Source of the DNA: DATDAH01 sp963823495
GTDB taxonomy: Bacteria; Actinomycetota; Acidimicrobiia; Acidimicrobiales; DATDAH01
NCBI GenBank assembly: GCA_963823495.1
Contig: CAWGLV010000001.1
Span: forward strand, 496,001 to 560,000
DNA: 64,000 bases
Reading direction: 5' to 3'
The notes under the pieces were generated by a model. That model was given only the letters and a program-made list of their open reading frames with translations, made no database searches and was not told the origin of the DNA. The position numbers and the translations under genes are program-made. Shown piece by piece: positions 1-7,719 of the stretch (position 1 is its first letter; every line of letters begins with the position of its first letter).

Positions 1-29
1 GGTGCGCATCCCGAGAGTCTCGCGGACCC

Positions 30-818
30 TCAGGGGGCGAGCAGCTTCCGGCGGAACAGGTCGAGGACCTGGTCGAGGGCGTCGTGGGTGGCCGAGTCGG
101 GCTCGTCGACGAAGTGTTCGGTCAGCACCGAGTGGGGCTTGATGAGGGCGTCGGGGTTGGCGTCGGTGTCCTCCAACTCCACGCAGGTGAAGGCGTCACC
201 CAGCTCGTCCCGGAGGAACTGGAAGCGAGCAGCCGGAACGAACCGGTCGCTCTTGAACCGCAGGCCCAGCACCTGCAGGTCCTCGTTGGCGCACCGGCCC
301 TTGACCACGTCGAGGTCCTCGCGGGAGATGTCGAGCCCATAGGCGCCCTTCTTGCCCATCGGCAGCGACGGCTGGGACAGCACGGGGGCGAGCAGTGCCG
401 GCTCGGTGGCCATGGCCAGCGCGTAGCCGCCGGTGAAGCACATGCCCACGGCCCCGACGCCCGGGCCGCCGCGGCGCTCGTGCTCGGCCGCGGCCAGGGC
501 CCGCAGCCAGTCCACGACCGGCGAGGTCCTCCCGGTGGCGAACACCACGAACTCCCTGCTCACGCAGGCCGGCACCATCGAGGTCAGGACGCCGCCAACG
601 GTCCCGGCCCAGCCCGAGGTCTCCCGGCCCGGTCTCCCGAAGAGGTGGGGCAGGGTCACGCTGAAGCCGGCGTCCACCACCCGGTCGGCGAAGGCCAGGA
701 CCTTGGGGGTGATCCCCGGCATCTCGGCGATGACGAGCACCGCCGGTCCACTCCCCTTGCGGAACACGTCCCGGGTCGTCCCGCCGTGGGTGAAGGTGCC
801 CTGCTCGAGGTCGGACAT
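30..818 (-). CDS. Dienelactone hydrolase family protein
   Basis: Cytoplasmic alpha/beta-hydrolase of the dienelactone hydrolase (DLH) family, about 262 aa, which usually hydrolyses lactones or esters. The nucleophile elbow is G-M-C-F-T-G-G with Cys near residue 127; a Cys nucleophile is the DLH hallmark. Asp near 191 (KSDRF) and His near 229 (KPHS) complete the expected triad. I chose the ATG before SDLEQ. An in-frame ATG lies 15 nt upstream and a TTG 33 nt upstream, and none has a convincing ribosome-binding site. It is transcribed in the same direction as the exporter gene upstream, about 68 nt away. The substrate cannot be told from sequence. Confidence 0.85.
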   Translation of the reverse strand: MSDLEQGTFTHGGTTRDVFRKGSGPAVLVIAEMPGITPKVLAFADRVVDAGFSVTLPHLFGRPGRETSGWAGTVGGVLTSMVPACVSREFVVFATGRTSPVVDWLRALAAAEHERRGGPGVGAVGMCFTGGYALAMATEPALLAPVLSQPSLPMGKKGAYGLDISREDLDVVKGRCANEDLQVLGLRFKSDRFVPAARFQFLRDELGDAFTCVELEDTDANPDALIKPHSVLTEHFVDEPDSATHDALDQVLDLFRRKLLAP

Positions 819-885
819 GTCCGCGTCTGGCATCAGGCCAACGTAGGCCAACGCCCGGGCGTCGGTCGTGCGCCGGAGGGCGCCG

Positions 886-1647
886 TCAGTCGAGCATCAG
901 CTTGGCCGCGACGAAGATCCCGAGGAGGACCACCAGCATCCGCAGGACGATCGGCGGGATCCGTCGGCCGACGCCCGCACCCAGTGTCCCGCCGACGGTC
1001 GCCCCCACCGCGATCAGGGCCACGGCCTCCCAGGCCACGTCGGCGAAGAGGATGAACACCACCGCGGCCACCGCGTTGACCGTCCCGGCCAGCACGTTCT
1101 TGAGCGCATTCGACCGCTTCAGCTCGTCGGGCACGAAGACCGCCAGGACGGCCAGCAGGATCACCCCCTGGGCCGCGCCGAAGTAGCCGCCGTAGATCCC
1201 GGCGACGTAGGCGATGGCGAGAACGGCGGGGCCCACGTCCCGCGCCCCTTCGGGGCGGCGCCCCGCCACCCAGGCCGACAACCGGGGCTGGGCCAGCATG
1301 AGGCCACACGCCAGCAACACGAGCACCGGCACCACGGCGTCGAAGACGTCGGAGGGCAGGGTCAGGAGCAGGATCGCCCCGGTCAGGCCGCCGAGGCCGG
1401 AGGCGACGGCCATCGTGCGGGCCCGCCGCCCCTGGCCGACCAACTCCCGCCGGAAGCCGTAGACGCCGGCCAGCGATCCCGGGACCAACCCGACGTTGTT
1501 GGAGACGTTGGCCACCACGGGCTGGTAGCCGACGGCCAGCAGGGTCGGAAAGGTGATGAGGCTGCCCGAACCGATGACGGCGTTGACTCCACCCGCGCCC
1601 GTGCCGGCCAGCACCACCAGCACTGCTTCCCAGAAGGTGAGGGTCAC
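886..1647 (-). CDS. Sulfite exporter TauE/SafE family membrane protein
   Basis: Integral membrane protein of 253 aa, almost entirely hydrophobic, with about eight membrane segments. The N-terminal half has the typical TauE/SafE signature, a Gly-rich first helix (G-A-G-G-V-N) and an N-V-S-N-N-V-G stretch. The second half repeats the pattern (G-I-Y-G-G-Y-F-G-A-A-Q-G). The family exports sulfite, sulfonates or other organic anions; the substrate here is unknown. It is read from an ATG and lies just upstream of the dienelactone hydrolase on the same strand, so the two may be co-transcribed. About 250 bp without a gene separate it from the disulfide-exchange pair further upstream; that gap holds only a short inverted repeat (ctgccg/cggcag, near 1675). 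Confidence 0.88.
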   Translation of the reverse strand: MTLTFWEAVLVVLAGTGAGGVNAVIGSGSLITFPTLLAVGYQPVVANVSNNVGLVPGSLAGVYGFRRELVGQGRRARTMAVASGLGGLTGAILLLTLPSDVFDAVVPVLVLLACGLMLAQPRLSAWVAGRRPEGARDVGPAVLAIAYVAGIYGGYFGAAQGVILLAVLAVFVPDELKRSNALKNVLAGTVNAVAAVVFILFADVAWEAVALIAVGATVGGTLGAGVGRRIPPIVLRMLVVLLGIFVAAKLMLD

Positions 1648-1900
1648 CGCCTCTCGTCGCCGCCCGCGCGGCTCCTGCCGCCTACGGCAGCTGTCGGCGG
1701 GCGATCCGGAGCGCGGCTCCGACGAGCGCCTCCGCAGCGTGACTGGTTGCCGACGCGCACTGCGACGGAACGGTACCCGGCGGACCGGCGGCGGTTCGGG
1801 GGCACCCGCGATCCGGTTGGCTCCGGGGCTGACGGACAGTGCTCACCGACCGTGGTTCGCCCCGCCGGGGACCCCACCGTGCCCCGTGCGACGAGACCCG

Positions 1901-2557
1901 TCAGCCCACCGAAGCGGCGTCGACCAGGGCGACGACGTCCTCGGCGGGCAGCTCGCCCGAGGTCCGGGCCACGACCCGGCCGTCGGCGTCGAGCATCACC
2001 AGGAACGGGTACCCGGCCAGCCCGTAGGACAGCGCCGACGACGAGGACTCGTCGTCGACCAACACGTCGCCGGTCCAGTTCTCGTCCTCCAGCCAGGCCG
2101 CAGGCGGGAAGTTCGGGGCGGCCTCGTCGGTCCCGGTGAGGACCGCGACCGTGCGGACGCCGTCGAAGGCCCCCTGCTCGGCCAGGTCCACCAGCACGGG
2201 GAGCTCAGCCTGGCAGTGGGGGCACCAGTGGGCCAGGAAGGCGACCAGCGTCGGTTCCCCGCTCGCCCCACCCACCGCGGTGGAGGTGCCGTCGGGGGCC
2301 TCGCCGATGAGCTTGGGCGCCTCCGCCCCGCCGGCGGGATCGCCCTCGGTCGTGGTGAAGCCGGGGAGGTTGGTGCCCTCCACCCGCACCGGGGCGAAGG
2401 CGGCCAGGTCGCTGGCGGTGTCGCTGTCGTCCCCTCCGGTCGCCACGGCGATGGCCAGGCCGATGGCGAAGACGAGGACGATCGCGGCGATGGCCAGGGG
2501 CAGGATCGGCAGGCCCTTCGCCGGCGCGGCTACAGGACGGGACTTGTTCGCACTCAT
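1901..2557 (-). CDS. Membrane-anchored TlpA/ResA-like thioredoxin
   Basis: Extracytoplasmic thiol-disulfide protein of 218 aa. One N-terminal membrane anchor (about residues 17-39) is followed by a variable linker and a thioredoxin-fold domain with the redox pair W-C-P-H-C (Cys112, Cys115). The cis-Pro region is present as G-Y-P-F. The start is fixed by a strong GGAGG 8-10 nt upstream and by an ATGA overlap with the stop of the DsbB-like gene, so the two are translationally coupled. Inference: this protein is the partner that DsbB re-oxidises, or a reductant for c-type cytochrome or Cu-centre maturation. The pairing favours an oxidase role in folding exported proteins. Confidence 0.88.
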   Translation of the reverse strand: MSANKSRPVAAPAKGLPILPLAIAAIVLVFAIGLAIAVATGGDDSDTASDLAAFAPVRVEGTNLPGFTTTEGDPAGGAEAPKLIGEAPDGTSTAVGGASGEPTLVAFLAHWCPHCQAELPVLVDLAEQGAFDGVRTVAVLTGTDEAAPNFPPAAWLEDENWTGDVLVDDESSSSALSYGLAGYPFLVMLDADGRVVARTSGELPAEDVVALVDAASVG

Positions 2558-3087
2558 GGTTCCTCCGGGAGGGGACGGTCGATCAACAGCGCGGTGAAGA
2601 CGAGGGCGAAGGCCACGAAGGCCATCCTCGGGATCGTCCAGAACCCGAGGCCCTCGACCCAGCGGATCGTGCACGGGTTCACCGGGTCACAGCTTCCGGC
2701 GTGCAGGTCCGGGAAGGTCTCGATCACATTGTGCCAGGCACTCACCAGGAGGCCGACGCCGGCCAGGGTGAGTCCGTAGGGCCGCACGGCGGGGTCACGG
2801 CGCACCGCGGCCACCGTCAGGATCAGCGCCAGCGGGTACATGGCGATGCGCTGGTACCAGCACCACTCACAGGGCGGGAAGTGGGCGCCCTCGGAGAACC
2901 AGAGACTGCCCAGCATGGCGATGACGGCGACCAGCGCGCCCAAGGCCGGACCCGACCCGGCCACCGCGACCCGGACAGCGGCGAACCGGGCCGGCGCCGC
3001 GATCCGCAGGACGGCCAGCCCGACCACGACGAGCACGCCCGCGGACGCGACGGTGCCCAACACGTCGGCGATCTGATCGGGACTCAC
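2554..3087 (-). CDS. dsbB: Disulfide bond formation protein DsbB family
   Basis: Four-helix membrane quinone reductase of 177 aa that would re-oxidise an extracytoplasmic thioredoxin-like partner. Motif P-C-E-W-C-W-Y-Q-R (Cys73, Cys76) is the DsbB redox pair with the downstream Gln-Arg of the quinone site. A second loop pair is Cys133/Cys139 (G-S-C-D-P-V-N-P-C). The start is GTG immediately after an AAGGA, which is unusually tight spacing. The gene overlaps the TlpA-like gene by 4 nt. Many actinobacteria use a VKOR homologue for this job, so a DsbB/TlpA pair is a useful lineage marker. It diverges from osmC. Confidence 0.87.
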   Translation of the reverse strand: MSPDQIADVLGTVASAGVLVVVGLAVLRIAAPARFAAVRVAVAGSGPALGALVAVIAMLGSLWFSEGAHFPPCEWCWYQRIAMYPLALILTVAAVRRDPAVRPYGLTLAGVGLLVSAWHNVIETFPDLHAGSCDPVNPCTIRWVEGLGFWTIPRMAFVAFALVFTALLIDRPLPEEP

Positions 3088-3198
3088 TCCTTAACCGGTC
3101 GTCCAACGCGACGGCTTGGTTCCCGCTCGCATCTGTGACACCGGGCACCATGATGGGCCGCGACACCCCGGCGGCGACAGAGCCGAAAGGCCCTTGGC

Positions 3199-3693
3199 GT
3201 GTCGGCGCCCGGCCCCAACACTGGCATCGTGCACAGCTACGACGTGACGGTGACCTGGACGGGCGACGACGGGGAGGGGACCGCGAACTACCGGAGCTTC
3301 CGCCGGGACCACACGGTGACCGCCGAGGGCCGACCCGACCTGGCCGGTTCCGCGGATCCGACGTTCCGCGGCGACGCCACCCGTTGGAACCCCGAGCAAC
3401 TCCTGGTCGCCGCCGTCTCCCAGTGCCACATGCTCTGGTACCTGCACCTCTGTGCCACCAACAAGGTCGTCGTCACCGGCTACGTGGACCCGGCGCACGG
3501 TGAACTGGCGGTCAACGACGACGGCAGCGGTCAGTTCACCTCGGTCACCCTGCACCCCGCCGTGACGGTGGCCGAGGCGGCGATGGTCGAACGGGCCGTG
3601 AGCCTCCACGACGACGCCCCCGGCTTCTGCTTCATCGCCCGATCGCTGAACTTCCCGGTCCACCACGAACCGACCGTGGTGGCCTCGGCCTGA
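3199..3693 (+). CDS. OsmC family peroxiredoxin-like protein
   Basis: OsmC/Ohr-family thiol peroxidase of 164 aa, cytoplasmic, predicted to reduce organic hydroperoxides. The peroxidatic Cys76 sits in W-N-P-E-Q-L-L-V-A-A-V-S-Q-C and the resolving Cys144 in G-F-C-F-I-A. Both are conserved, so the protein is probably active. The start is GTG, with GAAAGG about 9 nt upstream. It diverges from the DsbB/TlpA pair across a 110-bp promoter region, which fits a shared thiol-redox theme. It converges on the diadenylate-cyclase-like gene with only 4 nt between the stop codons. Confidence 0.88.
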   Translation: MSAPGPNTGIVHSYDVTVTWTGDDGEGTANYRSFRRDHTVTAEGRPDLAGSADPTFRGDATRWNPEQLLVAAVSQCHMLWYLHLCATNKVVVTGYVDPAHGELAVNDDGSGQFTSVTLHPAVTVAEAAMVERAVSLHDDAPGFCFIARSLNFPVHHEPTVVASA

Positions 3694-3697
3694 GCGC

Positions 3698-4669
3698 TCA
3701 GACCGCGGGGTGTTCCACAGGGCGGGCCAGCACGTCACCGTCGCGGATCACCGACACCGGCCCGGCCTCGCTCACCACGATCACCGTCGCGGTCGGGTCG
3801 TCGAAGCTGTAGCGCCGGGCCGCGGTGTGGCGCATCCCCCCGAACCCCTCGACATCGGCTTCGGCTTCGGCGCTGGGCACGAGGCGGACCCCGAGGTGGC
3901 GCAGCGTGCCCGACTCGTCGAAGACCGCGGCGCCGTCGACCAGCTCCAGCACGTGACGCAACGGACCGAGGTCCTCGGGATGGCCGATCTCGTACGGGGG
4001 CGGCGTGGGCAGGCGCAACTCGTAACCCGGCGGGCAGGTGCCGTCCGGCCGGTGGACCAGTAGGGCACCGACGCCGGAGGCGCCGAGGTCGTAGACGGCG
4101 AAGGCCAACAATCGGGCCAGGACGCTCTCGTCGCCCTCGAACCCGGCGTCGAGCAGGCTGCGGACCCAGGAGTTCACCGGCGGCTCGTGGTGCCAACCCA
4201 CGCCGTCCCACCGCAGCACGCCGAAGTCGCCGACCAGCCGCACGACCCCCGACGGGTGGCGCTGGACGAGGGTGCCCTCGGTGGCATCGGCCAGGACGAC
4301 GAGGTCGCGCTCGGACCCCGTCGGGCGGTCGAAGACCACGACCTCGACCCGACCGTCCGCGTAGCGCACCATCCAACTGGACAGGCCGTCCGCGTAACGC
4401 CGGGCGTCGGCCTCGTGGAACTCGTCGACCCACCGCCGGGACACGGTGAGTGCGGTCTGATCCCGCCAGTCCCGGGGGTCGACCCGGGGCTCGAAGACGG
4501 CCCCGAACAAGGGGATCCGCCGCTCGTGGCGGGCGGGACGGAGGGCATGGTCGAGCTCGACCAGGAGCCGGTCGGGCCAGTCACGACCCTCGCCCAGGAG
4601 GCCTTCGTCGTTCAGCTCCTCGGTGAGGCGCCGCAGCCGCCCCGCGCTCGGTTCTGGCTCCTCACCCAT
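3698..4669 (-). CDS. Diadenylate cyclase (DAC/DisA_N) domain protein, variant motif
   Basis: 323-aa soluble protein. The C-terminal part (about 183-315) looks like a complete DisA_N/DAC domain: G-A-L-L-V near 201, D-G-A at 245-247, then G-G-M-R-H-T-A-A (280-282 RHT), V-I-V-V-S-E and a closing D-G-D-V-L. DAC enzymes make c-di-AMP from two ATP, and the canonical catalytic motifs are DGA and RHR. Here the last Arg is Thr. The N-terminal 180 residues match no domain I can name and may be one of the variable DAC-associated sensor regions. There are no membrane helices and no DisA-type linker or HhH domain. It is divergent from ybaK across a perfect 30-bp palindrome. Activity is uncertain because of the substitution. 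Confidence 0.72.
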   Translation of the reverse strand: MGEEPEPSAGRLRRLTEELNDEGLLGEGRDWPDRLLVELDHALRPARHERRIPLFGAVFEPRVDPRDWRDQTALTVSRRWVDEFHEADARRYADGLSSWMVRYADGRVEVVVFDRPTGSERDLVVLADATEGTLVQRHPSGVVRLVGDFGVLRWDGVGWHHEPPVNSWVRSLLDAGFEGDESVLARLLAFAVYDLGASGVGALLVHRPDGTCPPGYELRLPTPPPYEIGHPEDLGPLRHVLELVDGAAVFDESGTLRHLGVRLVPSAEAEADVEGFGGMRHTAARRYSFDDPTATVIVVSEAGPVSVIRDGDVLARPVEHPAV

Positions 4670-4691
4670 GCCGCGCACGGTACCGCCCCGT

Positions 4692-4738
4692 CCTGGCCGC
4701 GGATTCCCGGGCCCGGGCCCGGGAATCCGGTGCCAGAA
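4692..4738. repeat. Palindromic intergenic element (copy a) with perfect 30-bp core
   Basis: Between two divergent genes. Positions 4700-4729 are a perfect palindrome (cggattcccgggccc and its complement). The symmetry continues, with two mismatched positions, to an outer CTGGC/GCCAG. The ends resemble those of the palindromes at 11253-11296 and 19980-20023. It could act as an operator for both flanking genes, as a hairpin, or be a dispersed repeat. Confidence 0.6.
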
Positions 4739-4745
4739 TCCCGGG

Positions 4746-5237
4746 ATGGCGGGGAAGGTCACACCGGCGGTCACGGTGCTGGTGAACGCGGGAGTCGACC
4801 ACGTGGGCCACGAGTACGACGCTTCGGGGGCCGCCGACATCGGCTTCGGGATGGACGCCGCCCGCCAGCTCGGGCTGGACCCGGCCCGGGTGTTCAAGAC
4901 CCTGGTCCTCTCTCTGGACAGGGACCCGGCCCGCCTCGCCGTCGTGGTGGCCCCGGCCGCCGCCGAGGTCGACCTCCGGGCCGCCGCCGCGGCCCTGGGC
5001 ACCAAACGGGCCGGGCTCGCCGAGGTCACTCGGGCCGAGCGGTCCACCGGCTACGTCCACGGGGGCATCAGCCCCTTCGGTCAACGCCGGATGCTGCCGA
5101 CCGTGCTCGACGCCTCAGCCGAGGACTTCGCCACCATCTACGTCAGCGGCGGCCGCCGCGGCCTGGAGATCGAGGTGGCTCCGGCCGCCCTCGTCGGGGT
5201 GCTCGACGCGGTGGTGGCCGACGTCGCCCGCCGCTGA
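4746..5237 (+). CDS. ybaK: Cys-tRNA(Pro)/Cys-tRNA(Cys) deacylase YbaK/EbsC
   Basis: Trans-editing enzyme of 163 aa that hydrolyses mischarged Cys-tRNA(Pro). It has the YbaK/ProX fold with the conserved invariant-Lys region (V-F-K-T-L-V) and the signature G-Y-V-H-G-G-I-S-P-F-G-Q-R-R near residues 100-113. Length is normal for the family. I chose the ATG before A-G-K-V-T-P-A-V. A longer in-frame start would run through the palindrome and add low-complexity residues. It converges on the FKBP gene. Confidence 0.9.
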   Translation: MAGKVTPAVTVLVNAGVDHVGHEYDASGAADIGFGMDAARQLGLDPARVFKTLVLSLDRDPARLAVVVAPAAAEVDLRAAAAALGTKRAGLAEVTRAERSTGYVHGGISPFGQRRMLPTVLDASAEDFATIYVSGGRRGLEIEVAPAALVGVLDAVVADVARR

Positions 5238-5243
5238 GCCCGG

Positions 5244-6275
5244 TCAGCCGGCGGCGAGGATGTCGACCACGAAGACCAGGGTGTCGGTGCCCGTGATCCC
5301 CGCGTCGGGGTTGCCCTGCTCGCCGTAGCCCTGGTCGGGGGGGATGACCAGCAGGATCTGGCTGCCGACGGTCTGGCCGACGAGGCCCTCGTCCCAGCCC
5401 GAGATCACGCCGCCCACGCCGATGGGGAAGGTGGCGGGTTCGTTCCGGTCCCAGGAGGAGTCGAACTGCTCCCCGCTCCCGTAGATGATCCCGGTGTAGT
5501 GGACGGTCAGGTCCTGGCCGGACTCGACGACGGGACCGTCGCCCTCGATCAGGACCTGGGTCACCAGCTCGGTCGGCGGCTCGTCGTCGGGGACGGTGAT
5601 GGTCGGCCGGCCGGTGTCGTCCAGCTCGACGGTGGGCAGGCCGTCCTCGGGCTCGACCGTGGTTCCCTCGGCCCGATCGAGGGGCGGCACGGGGGTCGTG
5701 GCCTCGAGCACGTCGACCACGAAGATGATCGTGTCATCGGCCTCGATGCCGGCGTCGGGGATGCCGCCCTGGTCCTGGAAGGCGTCCTGGGGGGCGGCGG
5801 CGATCAGCACCCGGCTGCCGACGGGGACGCCGAGCAGGCCTCGGACCAGCCCCGGGATGATCTGGGTCTCGTCCATGACGATCGACGGCGTCCCGCCCTC
5901 GCCGGTGGCCTCGTAGGAGTTGTCGAACTCGGTGCCGTCCCGACCGTTGACCGCCAGGTTCTGGAACGACACCTCCTGGCCCGCGACGAGCGGGTCCCCG
6001 TCGCCCTCCTCGAGGATCCGGCGGTAGGTGGTGTCGCTGCTGAACGCATCGTCGACCTCGACCACCGCCGACTCGTCGAAGGTGCCGCTCACCATGATCG
6101 CGTCCAGAGAGGCATCGTCCATCGCCGGTTCACCCACGACCGCCGATGTGTCCACACCCGCCGCCGCGGCGTCCTCGGCGTCGGCCTGGAGGGGCTCCCC
6201 GCCGTCGTCCCCGCAGGCCGCCAGGAGCAGCAACAGGGGCAGCAGGACGCTGGCGATCACGGGAAGACGGCGCAC
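5244..6275 (-). CDS. Lipoprotein with two FKBP-type peptidyl-prolyl isomerase domains
   Basis: Secreted lipoprotein of 343 aa. The signal peptide ends in the lipobox L-A-A-C (Cys about 21), followed by an acidic linker and two FKBP domains in tandem (about 90-195 and 238-342). The second keeps the typical core V-H-Y-T-G and F-D-S-S-W-D, with G-W-D-E-G-L-V-G and Y-G-E-Q-G. The first is more divergent (F-D-N-S-Y, I-P-G-L-V-R-G-L). The role would be proline isomerisation or chaperoning of proteins outside the membrane. The duplication is unusual but not unique. The start is GTG. It is convergent with ybaK, with a 6-nt gap. Confidence 0.88.
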   Translation of the reverse strand: MRRLPVIASVLLPLLLLLAACGDDGGEPLQADAEDAAAAGVDTSAVVGEPAMDDASLDAIMVSGTFDESAVVEVDDAFSSDTTYRRILEEGDGDPLVAGQEVSFQNLAVNGRDGTEFDNSYEATGEGGTPSIVMDETQIIPGLVRGLLGVPVGSRVLIAAAPQDAFQDQGGIPDAGIEADDTIIFVVDVLEATTPVPPLDRAEGTTVEPEDGLPTVELDDTGRPTITVPDDEPPTELVTQVLIEGDGPVVESGQDLTVHYTGIIYGSGEQFDSSWDRNEPATFPIGVGGVISGWDEGLVGQTVGSQILLVIPPDQGYGEQGNPDAGITGTDTLVFVVDILAAG

Positions 6276-6492
6276 GGGAGCTCTTTCGGTGGGGGGAACC
6301 GGTCCCTCAGGATGCCAGCGATGAGCCCCGGTCAGCCGTCACCCCCTTTGCGGGGCGGCGGCGCGGGCCCGGTGGCGCTCCGGACCCGGCGGGACGACCG
6401 GGTACGGTCGCCGGGCGTGAGCGAGACCCCGCCCCCGGACCGGTCTCGCTCCCGCGGTGCCTTCGCCGGCCGGCCGGCGACCGGCTGAGCCG

Positions 6493-6981
6493 ATGGATCT
6501 CCACCTCGTCACCGGCGACATCACCGTGCTCGACGTGGACGCCATCGTGAACGCGGCGAACGAGTCGCTGCTGGGCGGCGGTGGGGTGGACGGGGCCATC
6601 CACCACGCGGCCGGGCCCGAGCTGCTGGAGCACTGCCGGACGCTCGGGGGCTGTCCCACCGGCCAGGCCAAGGTGACGCCCGGCTTCGCCCTCAGGGCCC
6701 GGTGGATCATCCACACCGTCGGCCCGGTGTGGCGGGGTGGCGGCAACGGCGAGGCCGACCTCCTGGCGTCCTGCTACCGGGAATCGCTGGCTCGGGCCGA
6801 CGAGGTCCGGGCCCGCACCCTGGCGTTCCCCGCCATCGCCACCGGCGTGTACGGCTACCCGATCCTCGCCGCCACCGAGATCGCCGTCACCGCGCTCCGG
6901 AGCGCGCCGACGGCGGTCGAGCGGGTCGTCTTCGTGGCCTTCGGCGACGACGTCCACCAGGCCTACGAGGACCTCCTCTAG
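6493..6981 (+). CDS. Macro domain protein (MacroD-type ADP-ribose hydrolase)
   Basis: 162-aa single macro domain. N-A-A-N-E-S-L-L-G-G-G-G-V-D-G-A-I-H near residue 20, G-x-C-P-T-G-x-A-K, and the phosphate loop A-F-P-A-I-A-T-G-V-Y-G-Y-P are all textbook MacroD/YmdB motifs. The enzyme removes ADP-ribose from proteins or deacetylates O-acetyl-ADP-ribose. I chose the ATG at M-D-L-H-L-V-T-G-D-I; the longer frame adds only low-complexity residues. Its stop codon overlaps the stop of the convergent cupin gene in a single CTAG. Confidence 0.92.
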   Translation: MDLHLVTGDITVLDVDAIVNAANESLLGGGGVDGAIHHAAGPELLEHCRTLGGCPTGQAKVTPGFALRARWIIHTVGPVWRGGGNGEADLLASCYRESLARADEVRARTLAFPAIATGVYGYPILAATEIAVTALRSAPTAVERVVFVAFGDDVHQAYEDLL

Positions 6982-7541
6982 GTCTCCCCGTCGAGGCCAG
7001 CGGCGACGCCGCGGTCGGCGTTGGCCTGCTCGAAGCTCCGCAGGGTGCGCTCGACGTCGTAGGGCTGCTCCAGACGGGTCTCCTCGTCCCACTCGCTGCG
7101 CTCGATCGTGAAGAAGTCACCGCCGTAGATGTGGATGGCGCCGGCGTGCTCGGTCGTGGGGTTGGTCACGCGGTGAATGGTGTCGTCACCGAGCAGGCAG
7201 ACGTCGCCCGGCCGCAGCTCCCGGCCTCCGGACTCGGCGAGGCCGACGCCGTCGCGTCGGAAGAAGGCGTTGTCCTCGCCCCCCGAGTAGATGCCGATCG
7301 ACGCCCAGGTCCGATGGTCGTGAGGACGGATGGACATGCCCGGTGCCCACACCACCTTGAGGATCGTCAGCTCGTCGGACACGTGCAGGCGGACCAGCTC
7401 CGCCCGGTCCGGCGCCAGGACCGCGGCCACCTCGCCGGGACTCGAGACCGCCCGGTCCAGGACCTCCTTGACCGCCAGCCGCGGCTGGGCCTCCTGGTTG
7501 GCCGCCAGGCAGTCGGCGATGAACGTGTCGAGGTCGAACAT
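6978..7541 (-). CDS. Cysteine-dioxygenase-type cupin
   Basis: 187-aa cupin resembling type I cysteine dioxygenase and related thiol dioxygenases. The metal-binding H-x-H lies in R-P-H-D-H-R-T-W, and the third His in D-T-I-H-R-V-T-N. The substrate thiol is not identifiable. The start is the ATG at M-F-D-L-D-T-F; the open frame upstream is non-coding in character. The stop codons of this gene and the macro-domain gene share CTAG on opposite strands. An inverted repeat (cgcggggac/gtccccgcg, 7598-7623) lies in the promoter region shared with the divergent gene. Confidence 0.83.
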   Translation of the reverse strand: MFDLDTFIADCLAANQEAQPRLAVKEVLDRAVSSPGEVAAVLAPDRAELVRLHVSDELTILKVVWAPGMSIRPHDHRTWASIGIYSGGEDNAFFRRDGVGLAESGGRELRPGDVCLLGDDTIHRVTNPTTEHAGAIHIYGGDFFTIERSEWDEETRLEQPYDVERTLRSFEQANADRGVAAGLDGET

Positions 7542-7719
7542 GGCCCCAGCGTCGCGCCTCGGAGGCTGATTCGCACCCCTCGACCTGAGGGCCTGGCCGC
7601 GGGGACGACACCGGGTCCCCGCGTCCGACGCCGGCCCACCAGGCCTGTGGATCGCGCCGAGCGCGACGAAGATCCTCGGCGGGCATCGACCGCGGGTACC
7701 GGCCCGGCACAATGGCACC

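Noticed and set aside
1644..1877. 77-codon minus-strand frame in the gap before the TlpA-like gene
   Set aside because: Arg/Pro/Ser-rich composition without domain, RBS or conservation signals; typical high-GC noise.
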